From the NCBI GenBank assembly GCA_947167105.1, contig CAMVGU010000004.1:62001-126000 (forward strand): a DNA stretch of 64,000 nt, given 5' to 3'. Positions within the stretch are counted from its first letter, which is position 1. The number at the start of each line of letters is the position of its first letter. This stretch comes from an uncultured Selenomonas sp. (GTDB lineage Bacteria; Bacillota; Negativicutes; Selenomonadales; Selenomonadaceae). The translations under genes and the position numbers were made by a program. Shown in pieces: positions 44,782-52,001 of this stretch. Under the pieces are notes generated by a model. It saw only the letters and a list, made by a program, of their open reading frames with translations, ran no database searches and was not told the DNA's origin.

Positions 44782-45993
44782 TTACGCATATTTCGACAAA
44801 ACCTGGGACAATACTTCCAGCATTTCATCAACCTGATCTTCCACTATGATAAGCGGCGGAACAAAGCGCAGAACCTTGCCCACTGTGCAGTTGATAATGA
44901 CGCCCCTCTCCAGGCACTCATTCACTATCTCGCCGCCGATAGCATCTTTGGACAGCTCAGCTCCCAGAATCAGGCCCGTGCCCCGCACTTCCGCAATCAA
45001 GTCAGGATATTTCTGCTGCAAGGCCACAAGCTGCTCGCGGAAATAGTCCCCCACGATTGTCACCTGCTCCAGGAAGCTTGGCTGCGGCACCAGATCCAGC
45101 ACCACATTGGCCGCCGCACAGGCCAGGGGATTGCCGCCGAAGGTCGTGCCATGATCGCCGGGCTGCATGGCCTTTGCCACCTCGCCGCGGGCGATAAAGG
45201 CACCGATAGGCACGCCCCCCGCCAGCCCCTTGGCCAGGGTCACGATATCCGGCTTGATGCCGTATTTGTCATAGGCGAAGAAGCAACCGCTGCGGCCAAT
45301 GCCTGCCTGTATCTCATCGAGAATCAGCAGGGCGCCGTATTTATCGCACAGGGCACGCACCTGCTTTAAATAATCGCCCTGGGGCGTGTAGACACCGCCT
45401 TCGCCCTGAATGGTTTCCAGCAGTACCGCGCAGGTCTTCTCGCTCATCATGCTTTCCAGCTCTTGGATATCATTGTAATGCACATAATCAAAGCCGGCGG
45501 GCAGCGGGCCTACGCCTTCCTGATAGTGGGGCTGGCCCGTGGCGGTTAAAGTAGCCAGAGTCCTGCCGTGGAAGCTCATCCATGCCGTGATAATCTGGGA
45601 TTTGTCCGGGCTCTGCTGGTGGGCATACTTCCGCGCCAGCTTGATAGCCCCCTCGTTGGCCTCCGCGCCGGAGTTGCCGAAGAACACCCTGGCGTCCTCC
45701 AGGCCCGAAAGACGAGCCAGCTTCTCCGCAGCCTCCGCCTGCTGGCGGGTGTGGTAGAGATTGGAGCAATGGATGAGCTTATGGGCCTGCTCCGCCACCG
45801 CCTCCGCCAAAGGCGGGTAATTATGGCCCAGCACATTCACGGCGATGCCGCCGAGAAAATCCAGGTATTTCTTGCCTTCCACGTCCCAGACATAGGCGCC
45901 CTCACCGTGATCCAGCACTATCTGGTAGCGGTTGAAGACCGGCAGATAAGCAGCCTTGTCCTTCACGATGATTTCCTTGGTAATCTCCTGCAT
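44782..45993 (-). CDS. argD: Acetylornithine aminotransferase
   Basis: PLP enzyme converting N-acetylglutamate semialdehyde to N-acetylornithine. 403 aa, class III fold. Visible features are FFGNSGAEANEGAIKLARK (phosphate cup), MSFHGRTLATL, LILDEIQAGIGRSG and the Schiff-base Lys in TLAKGLAGGVPIGA. It follows argB by 12 nt. Ornithine or succinyl-diaminopimelate side activity is possible but not needed to explain its place. Confidence 0.96.
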   Translation of the reverse strand: MQEITKEIIVKDKAAYLPVFNRYQIVLDHGEGAYVWDVEGKKYLDFLGGIAVNVLGHNYPPLAEAVAEQAHKLIHCSNLYHTRQQAEAAEKLARLSGLEDARVFFGNSGAEANEGAIKLARKYAHQQSPDKSQIITAWMSFHGRTLATLTATGQPHYQEGVGPLPAGFDYVHYNDIQELESMMSEKTCAVLLETIQGEGGVYTPQGDYLKQVRALCDKYGALLILDEIQAGIGRSGCFFAYDKYGIKPDIVTLAKGLAGGVPIGAFIARGEVAKAMQPGDHGTTFGGNPLACAAANVVLDLVPQPSFLEQVTIVGDYFREQLVALQQKYPDLIAEVRGTGLILGAELSKDAIGGEIVNECLERGVIINCTVGKVLRFVPPLIIVEDQVDEMLEVLSQVLSKYA

Positions 45994-46005
45994 GTGACTT
46001 TCCTC

Positions 46006-46896
46006 CTAGCGCACAACCTGGGTGCCGATACCTTTGGCTGTAAAGAGTTCGAGGATGATGGAATGCCCCAGCCTGCCATCAATGATATGGGTCTTGCCCG
46101 TGCCCTGGGCCAAGGAGCGCAGGCAGGCCTCCACCTTCGGTATCATGCCACCTGTAAGCACGCCCTCCCTGATCCAGTCCTCCGCCTCCTGCTGGTGCAA
46201 GGTGGAAACAAAGGAGGACTTATCCTCGAAGTTCTTGTAGATGCCCTCCACATCTGTCAGCAGCAGCAGTTTCTCTGCCTGCAGGGTACCCGCAATCTCC
46301 GCCGCCACATAGTCGGCGTTGATATTGTAGCTCTCGCCGTCCCCGCCCACGCCAATGGGCGCGATAATGGGCACATAGCCACCGTCCAGCAAATCCCGGA
46401 TAATGCTGGTGTCAATGGACTCCACCTGGCCCACATAACCGATATCGACCTTTTTCTTATCCTCGCCCTCATAGACGGTTGCCAGCTTTTTCTTCGCCTT
46501 GATAAGCCCCGCATCCTTGCCGGACAGGCCCACAGCCCTGACTCCCCGGCGGTTCAGCAGGTTCACGATTTCGGAATTGACCTTGCCGTCCAGCACCATT
46601 TCCGCGATTTCGACGGTTTCCTCGTCCGTTACCCGCAAGCCCGCCACAAAGGAACTCTCCTTGCCCACTTTCTTCAGGAAGCCCGTGATTTCCGGGCCGC
46701 CGCCATGCACAATGACGGGACGGATGCCCACATATTTCATCAGGGCGATATCCTGCATGACCTTTTCCTTCAGGTCATCACTCACCATGGCATTGCCGCC
46801 GTATTTGATGACAACGGTCTTGCCGGAAAATTCCTGGATATAAGGCAGGGCTTCCACCAGAATGCCCGCCTTCGCCTCTGCGGATATATCTAACAT
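46006..46896 (-). CDS. argB: Acetylglutamate kinase
   Basis: Phosphorylates N-acetylglutamate, the usual point of arginine feedback. 296 aa, amino acid kinase family: VVIKYGGNAMV (ATP), VIVHGGGPEITGFLKK (substrate), and TGGMIPKVEACLRSLAQG near the C-terminus. The N-terminal helix with YIQEFSGK resembles arginine-sensitive hexameric forms, so feedback control is plausible. Eleven bases separate it from argJ. Confidence 0.96.
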   Translation of the reverse strand: MLDISAEAKAGILVEALPYIQEFSGKTVVIKYGGNAMVSDDLKEKVMQDIALMKYVGIRPVIVHGGGPEITGFLKKVGKESSFVAGLRVTDEETVEIAEMVLDGKVNSEIVNLLNRRGVRAVGLSGKDAGLIKAKKKLATVYEGEDKKKVDIGYVGQVESIDTSIIRDLLDGGYVPIIAPIGVGGDGESYNINADYVAAEIAGTLQAEKLLLLTDVEGIYKNFEDKSSFVSTLHQQEAEDWIREGVLTGGMIPKVEACLRSLAQGTGKTHIIDGRLGHSIILELFTAKGIGTQVVR

Positions 46897-46907
46897 ACGC
46901 TCGCCTC

Positions 46908-48119
46908 TCAGGTGTGATACTCGCCGTTAATCTTCACGTATTCATAGGAGAAATCGCAAGTCCAGACAGTGGCCTCGGCACTTCCCGTCCCCATGTCGAT
47001 ATCAATGACGATATCATGCTGGCCCATGACCTCCCGCAGGGCCGCCTCATCATAATCAGCGCCGACTCCATACTTATAGACGGGAATATCCCCGAATTTC
47101 ACCACCGTCTTCTCAGGCTCCATGGGCACCCCTGCATAGCCCACCGCGCAAATCACGCGGCCCCAGTTGGGATCTTCGCCGAAAAAGGCTGTCTTCACCA
47201 GGGGGCTCTTGGCAACGCTCATGCCGATCTGCTTGGCATCCGCAAAGGAATTTGCCCCCCTGACCTGCACCGTCAGGAATTTCGTCGCGCCCTCGCCGTC
47301 TGCGGCAATGCGGCGGGCCAGGCCCTGGCACAGCTCCCGCAGGGTAGCCTTAAAGACCTCGAAATCCGCGTCATCCTCCGTGATTTCCTTGTTGCCCGCT
47401 GCGCCGTTGGCCAGTACAACGGCCATGTCGTTGGTGCTCATATCGCCGTCAATGGAAATCATATTGAAGGAGACTTCCGTGACTTCGGACAGAGCCTGCT
47501 GCAAGCGGGGCTGGCTGATGGCCGCATCCGTAGTAATAAAGCAAAGCATGGTCGCCATGTTGGGCTGAATCATGCCAGAGCCCTTGGCAATGGCACCGAA
47601 GCGCACCTCCTTGCCCCCAATTGTCACCTCAGTGGCACAGGACTTGGAGTATGTATCCGTGGTGACAATGGCCTGGCCCGCTGTCTCGCTGCCTGTCTCG
47701 GAGAGTTCCTCCACGGCCTGCTTAATGCCGGCCTCCATTTTGTCCATGGGCAGGTTCACGCCGATAACCCCTGTGGAGGCAACAATAACATCCAGAGGCT
47801 CGCAACCCAGCGCCTCGGCTGTTACTGCCTGCATACGCGCCGCGTCCTGAGTTCCCTGCTCACCAGTGCAGGCATTGGCGCAGCCCGCATTGGCTGTTAC
47901 CGCATGTGCCGTACCGGAAGCTACAACTTTTTTTGAAGCGAAAACCGGAGCCGCCGCCACCGCATTCTGGGTGAAGACCCCCGCCACATTCGCCTGCCTT
48001 TCCGTATAAATCACTGCCACATCGAGATTGCCGCTTTTCTTGATACCGGCCTTGACACCGGCGGCCTTGAAGCCCTGGGGGTAAGTTACCCCCGCCTTGC
48101 GATGCTGCTCACTGAACAT
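46908..48119 (-). CDS. argJ: Bifunctional ornithine acetyltransferase / N-acetylglutamate synthase
   Basis: Recycles the acetyl group from acetylornithine to glutamate and may also use acetyl-CoA. 403 aa. The self-cleavage site is intact: KGSGMIQPNMATMLCF, where the precursor is cut before the Thr of ATML to give alpha and beta chains. Its presence means a cyclic pathway; no argA or argE is seen here. It follows argC by 12 nt. Confidence 0.96.
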   Translation of the reverse strand: MFSEQHRKAGVTYPQGFKAAGVKAGIKKSGNLDVAVIYTERQANVAGVFTQNAVAAAPVFASKKVVASGTAHAVTANAGCANACTGEQGTQDAARMQAVTAEALGCEPLDVIVASTGVIGVNLPMDKMEAGIKQAVEELSETGSETAGQAIVTTDTYSKSCATEVTIGGKEVRFGAIAKGSGMIQPNMATMLCFITTDAAISQPRLQQALSEVTEVSFNMISIDGDMSTNDMAVVLANGAAGNKEITEDDADFEVFKATLRELCQGLARRIAADGEGATKFLTVQVRGANSFADAKQIGMSVAKSPLVKTAFFGEDPNWGRVICAVGYAGVPMEPEKTVVKFGDIPVYKYGVGADYDEAALREVMGQHDIVIDIDMGTGSAEATVWTCDFSYEYVKINGEYHT

Positions 48120-48131
48120 ATTATTTCCTCC

Positions 48132-49172
48132 TCATGGATAAATCGGCGTAAAGTCCAGACCCATTTTTTCATCAAAACCGCAGGCGATGTTGAAATTCTG
48201 CACAGCCTGCCCGGCTGCCCCCTTGACCAGATTGTCGATAGCAGACAGCACTATCACCCGCTGGGTGCGCTCATCTATATGCCAGGCCAGGTCGCAGAAA
48301 TTGGAGCCCCGCACATCCTTGGTTGAAGGATAGGCGCCGCGCCCCCGCAGGCGGATGAAATACTCCTTGCCGTAGAGCTTCTCAAAGGCTGCATCCACCA
48401 GCTCCGGCGCTATGCCTGGCTTAAGCTTGGCGTAGCAGGTGGAAAGGATGCCCCTGGACATGGGCACCAGATGGGGCGTGAAATTTATAAGCGTCTCCTC
48501 CCCGGAGAGATCCGTCAGGGCTTGCTCGATTTCCGGCGTGTGACGGTGGGTGCAGGCACCGTAAGCGCGGAAATTATCATACAGCTCCGGGAAATGATTC
48601 GCCGTCTTGGCGCCGCGCCCTGCCCCGGAAACACCGGACTTGGCATCGACGATAATGGTATTCACATCAATCAAATGCTGCTTGGCCAGGGGTGCCAGCG
48701 CCAGGATGCTGGCTGTCGTAAAGCAGCCCGCATTGCCGATAATCCTCGCGCTCCTGATATCCTCCCGGTAGATTTCCGCCAGGCCGTACACCCGCTCTGC
48801 TTCCGGATGGGTATGGGGCACATGGTACCAGGCTTCATATACGGAGGTATCGGCAAAGCGGTAATCTGCCCCCAGGTCTATAATGCGTGTCTCCATGCCC
48901 GCCAGCGCCTGGCCCACCCCCATGGCGTGGCCGTGAGGCAGGCAGACAAAGACGAAATCACTGTCCTCGCCGATAGAATCAATCTTCTTCATGCTTTCCA
49001 GCTGCAAATCATACATGCCGGTCAGATGGGGATAAAGGGCATCTATCCTTTCACCCGTGTGGCTTTCCGAAGTAATATGCCTGACTTCGGCCTCGGGGTG
49101 GCCGTACAGCAGGCGCAGCAGCTCTGCCCCCGCATAGCCCGTAGCCCCCAGGACACTGACTTTCATCGTCAT
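48132..49172 (-). CDS. argC: N-acetyl-gamma-glutamyl-phosphate reductase
   Basis: NADPH-dependent reduction of acetylglutamyl phosphate. 346 aa, with the dinucleotide fold VSVLGATGYAGAELLRLL and the catalytic Cys in IIGNAGCFTTASILAL. First gene of the arginine operon, starting about 20 nt downstream of the predicted transcript start. The ATG at 49172 has GAGGAGG seven bases upstream; a second ATG two codons in is the alternative. Confidence 0.97.
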   Translation of the reverse strand: MTMKVSVLGATGYAGAELLRLLYGHPEAEVRHITSESHTGERIDALYPHLTGMYDLQLESMKKIDSIGEDSDFVFVCLPHGHAMGVGQALAGMETRIIDLGADYRFADTSVYEAWYHVPHTHPEAERVYGLAEIYREDIRSARIIGNAGCFTTASILALAPLAKQHLIDVNTIIVDAKSGVSGAGRGAKTANHFPELYDNFRAYGACTHRHTPEIEQALTDLSGEETLINFTPHLVPMSRGILSTCYAKLKPGIAPELVDAAFEKLYGKEYFIRLRGRGAYPSTKDVRGSNFCDLAWHIDERTQRVIVLSAIDNLVKGAAGQAVQNFNIACGFDEKMGLDFTPIYP

Positions 49173-49194
49173 AGATTTTCCTCCTCAAAAGACG

Positions 49195-49230
49195 TTAATA
49201 ATTATACATCTGCGTTGCATAATTATGCAA
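49195..49230 (-). promoter_or_regulatory. arg operon promoter overlapped by tandem ARG boxes
   Basis: On the minus strand TTGCAT (49225-49230), an 18-bp spacer and TATAAT (49201-49206). ARG boxes: TTAATAATTATACA (49195-49208, one core mismatch) over the -10, and the perfect palindrome TGCATAATTATGCA (49216-49229) over the -35, 21 bp centre to centre. The same palindrome occurs before pyrB. Confidence 0.88.
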
Positions 49231-49305
49231 GTGCTTTTAGAAAAATATTCATCGTGCTATACTTAGATATGACAAGAGATTTCCCAGAAGGAGTTATGGC
49301 ACATT

Positions 49306-50172
49306 ATGAAGAAACAATCCCCCCGCCAGGCACGCTCAAAAAAAGCAAAGCCCCGGACCAAAAGGCGCCTGCGTCCTGCCCTGCGCTTTCCCCTGCTGCT
49401 GATTGCCCTGTTTTCCCTGGCCTTTCTGCTCTCCGGCGGGCTGATGATCCTCTCACCCCGCACCTGGCAGGGCATCGGCGATTTCCTGCCCCGTCCGCTG
49501 TCAGAGCCGCCTGCCATCGAGCAGACAGATGCCAGGAAGCTTACTCCCGGAGACAGGCTCAGCCGCCTGATTTTCATACGCCGCGCGGTCAGGGCGCGCA
49601 CCGACCGGGAAAACTACGTCAGGCTCAGTGACATCCCCAGGGACATGCAGCAGGCCATAATCGCAGTGGAAGACAACCGCTTCTACGAGCATCCGGGCTT
49701 CGATCTCCAGGGCATATTGCGCGCAACCCTCGTGAACCTGCAATACGGGCAGATTGAAGAAGGTGCCAGCACCATCACCCAGCAACTGGTGAAAAACCTG
49801 TTTCTCGGAAGTGAGCAGACCTTCGGGCGCAAGGCCGAGGAACTGCTGCTGGCCCTGGATATGGAAATGAATTATTCCAAGGAAGAAATCCTGGAACTCT
49901 ACCTGAACACCATATACTACGGCTCGAACTACTACGGCATTGGTGCAGCCAGCGAAGGCTATTTCGGCAAAAAGCCCCGTGAGCTGCAGCTGCCGGAATG
50001 TGCAATGCTGGCCGGCGTGCCCAATGCCCCCTCCCTCTATTCACCCTACGCAGACTTCCTGCTGGCCAAGAAGCGGCAAATCATCGTGCTGGATGCCATG
50101 GTCAGGGCCGATGTCCTGGACAAGCGCATGGCCGAAGATGCAAAAATCGTGCCTCTCCATCTGGCGCACTAA
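49306..50172 (+). CDS. Monofunctional peptidoglycan glycosyltransferase (GT51)
   Basis: Polymerises lipid II into glycan strands at the outer face of the membrane. 288 aa: basic cytosolic start (KKQSPRQARSKKAKPRTK), one transmembrane anchor near residues 27-49, then a GT51 domain with the catalytic Glu in IIAVEDNRFYEHPGFD, GASTITQQLVKNLFL, KAEELLLALDME and LYLNTIYYGSNYYGIG. No transpeptidase domain follows, so it is the MtgA/SgtB-like form or the GT half of a class A PBP. The ATG lies 12 bases after AAGGAG. Confidence 0.9.
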   Translation: MKKQSPRQARSKKAKPRTKRRLRPALRFPLLLIALFSLAFLLSGGLMILSPRTWQGIGDFLPRPLSEPPAIEQTDARKLTPGDRLSRLIFIRRAVRARTDRENYVRLSDIPRDMQQAIIAVEDNRFYEHPGFDLQGILRATLVNLQYGQIEEGASTITQQLVKNLFLGSEQTFGRKAEELLLALDMEMNYSKEEILELYLNTIYYGSNYYGIGAASEGYFGKKPRELQLPECAMLAGVPNAPSLYSPYADFLLAKKRQIIVLDAMVRADVLDKRMAEDAKIVPLHLAH

Positions 50173-50184
50173 CACCATAATGCA

Positions 50185-50226
50185 AAGGGAGACAGATACC
50201 CCCTAAAAGGGCGCTGTCTCCCTTGT
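50185..50226. terminator. Bidirectional terminator
   Basis: AAGGGAGACAG/CTGTCTCCCTT stem between convergent genes. Confidence 0.8.
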
Positions 50227-50236
50227 TCCCTTGCAC

Positions 50237-50800
50237 TTATTTCTTCTTTTTCTGTTTCATCTGCTTATCAACTTCGCGTTCAAAGCTGCTGTAAAATTGC
50301 TCTGACATGCTCTTGAAGGTATCTGCCGAATCCTCCTCATGGCGATTTGCAGCCACACTGTAGGAATACAGCAAATCATTGGTACCTGCCTTGTACACAT
50401 CAAAGAAGAACTCCGTAAAGCTGTTGTTTGCCACTGTCAGGATAACATAGGCATCTGCGTAATCAACCACGTTCTCCTTGAACACCTTAGCACCTTCACG
50501 GCGGGGCAGGGCCTTCATATCAATGCTTTTGACGTTCCTGACACCATCAGCCACCGTATCATAGGACACGACCACCGTACGTGCCGAACGGCTGGCATCA
50601 TAGACGATCTGCGTGAGCTGTGCTTTATTCGGAGCCTTCTCATTGACCTGCATATAAAGGGGCGAGCCCACGGCCAAACGATGGATGCCCGTGAGATCGG
50701 CACCTTCAATGACGGTGGACTTATCCACATTGGCAAAGGCTACCTGCGTCCCCAGCACGACCATGCAAGCGATAACCAGCATCTGAAGAATTTTTTTCAT
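50237..50800 (-). CDS. Secreted hypothetical protein, 187 aa
   Basis: I do not recognise a named family. A signal peptide is clear (MKKILQMLVIACMVVLGTQVAFA, cut after AFA near residue 23). The mature part begins VDKSTVIEGADLTGIHRLAVG and contains IVYDASRSARTVVVSYD and FFFDVYKAGTNDLLYSY, suggesting a compact alpha/beta domain, and ends in a Lys tail (KQMKQKKKK). No lipobox Cys. It is probably exported to the envelope. The 5' leader has two strong small hairpins. Confidence 0.8.
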   Translation of the reverse strand: MKKILQMLVIACMVVLGTQVAFANVDKSTVIEGADLTGIHRLAVGSPLYMQVNEKAPNKAQLTQIVYDASRSARTVVVSYDTVADGVRNVKSIDMKALPRREGAKVFKENVVDYADAYVILTVANNSFTEFFFDVYKAGTNDLLYSYSVAANRHEEDSADTFKSMSEQFYSSFEREVDKQMKQKKKK

Positions 50801-50823
50801 AGATTTACATCCTCCTGATATGC

Positions 50824-50870
50824 GCTCTTCGGGGCTATTCCCCGCGGCAGCCCGAAGCTGCCCGTACCAC
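50824..50870 (-). other. Hairpins in the leader of the secreted-protein gene
   Basis: On the minus strand GCAGC-TTCGG-GCTGC and CGGGG-AATAG-CCCCG lie in tandem about 25-70 nt before the start codon. No known riboswitch class is recognised. Confidence 0.35.
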
Positions 50871-50944
50871 CACCAATTATAGCAAATTTACTGTGCCTTT
50901 TCCACCTGAAAATATACATAACGGGAGGAAGATTTGCTTGCAGC

Positions 50945-50980
50945 AGAAAAGCACTGGTCGATGCAATCAACCAGTGCCCG
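50945..50980 (-). terminator. dapA terminator
   Basis: On the minus strand GCACTGGT/ACCAGTGC is followed by TTTTC. Confidence 0.8.
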
Positions 50981-50988
50981 GATTTTTC

Positions 50989-51876
50989 TTACTGAATCAG
51001 TCCATGGGCCCTTAATGCCTGTTCCAATTTTGCCTCATTGGCAGGCTCCATCTCACTCAGCGGCATGCGCAAAGGCCCGGCAGCCCAGCCCAGCTTGCGC
51101 ATTGCTACCTTGACGGGAATGGGGTTCACCTCGCAGAAAAGCGCATCAATAAGATCTGCATACTCAATCTGGAGCTTGGCGGACTCTTGCACCTTGCCGT
51201 CAAAATAGAGCTGGCAGATATCGTGAGTAGCCTGGGGCGCCACATTCGACAGCACGGAAATGACGCCCTGGCCCCCCAGGGACAGGATGGGCACAATCTG
51301 GTCATCATTGCCGGAATACAAAACAAGCTCATCGCCGCAAGCCGCACGGAGCCTGAGGATAGCCGAAATATCCCCATTGGCTTCCTTCACCGCTGCGATA
51401 CGGGGATGCCTGGCAAGCTTAGCATAGGTCTCCGCCTTGATGGACACCCCCGTGCGTGACGGCACATCATACAGCACCAGGGGGATATCGGCACTGTCCG
51501 CAATCCTGGTGTAATGGGCCACCAGCCCATTCTGGGTGCATTTATTGTAATACGGCGTGACCACCAGCGCCGCGTCTGCGCCTACCTTGCCCGCGAACTG
51601 CGTGAATTCCACGGCAATACGGGTTTCATTGGAGCCTGTACCAGCAATGACCGGCACCCGGCCCTTGACCTGCTCCACCGTGAACCTGATAGCTTCTTTA
51701 TGCTCCTCCACCGTCATGGTAGCCGACTCGCCGGTGGTGCCTGCAATGATGATTGCATCTGTGTGGTTCTTGAGCTGGTCTTCAATGATACGGCCAAGCT
51801 CCGGGAAGTTAATGCCGCTTTCCGTATAGGGGGTGATAATCGCTACGCCTGCGCCCCTGAAAATCGGTTTTTTCAT
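50989..51876 (-). CDS. dapA: 4-hydroxy-tetrahydrodipicolinate synthase
   Basis: Condenses pyruvate with aspartate semialdehyde, first step to diaminopimelate and lysine. 295-aa class I aldolase fold: GTTGESATMTVEEH, VVTPYYNKCTQNGL with the catalytic Tyr, YDVPSRTGVSI, and the Schiff-base Lys in IAAVKEANGD. The ATG at 51876 has GAGGAGG upstream; the frame opens at 51906 but without a site. It is monocistronic with its own promoter. Confidence 0.95.
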   Translation of the reverse strand: MKKPIFRGAGVAIITPYTESGINFPELGRIIEDQLKNHTDAIIIAGTTGESATMTVEEHKEAIRFTVEQVKGRVPVIAGTGSNETRIAVEFTQFAGKVGADAALVVTPYYNKCTQNGLVAHYTRIADSADIPLVLYDVPSRTGVSIKAETYAKLARHPRIAAVKEANGDISAILRLRAACGDELVLYSGNDDQIVPILSLGGQGVISVLSNVAPQATHDICQLYFDGKVQESAKLQIEYADLIDALFCEVNPIPVKVAMRKLGWAAGPLRMPLSEMEPANEAKLEQALRAHGLIQ

Positions 51877-51923
51877 GAAAAGGCCTCCTCGCCAGTCAAT
51901 ACGCATATATACATCTATACTGA

Positions 51924-51952
51924 ATTATCCCACGATAAGCAAACAAAGTCAA
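51924..51952 (-). promoter_or_regulatory. dapA promoter
   Basis: On the minus strand TTGACT (51947-51952), a 17-bp spacer, GATAAT (51924-51929), about 48 bp before the ATG. The hairpin GCTGCCTG/CAGGCAGC (51957-51988) just upstream may end the protease transcript. Confidence 0.75.
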
Positions 51953-52001
51953 CGCCGCTGCCTGTAACATCGTAAAGCTGCAGGCAGCGGGCACTTATCC
52001 A

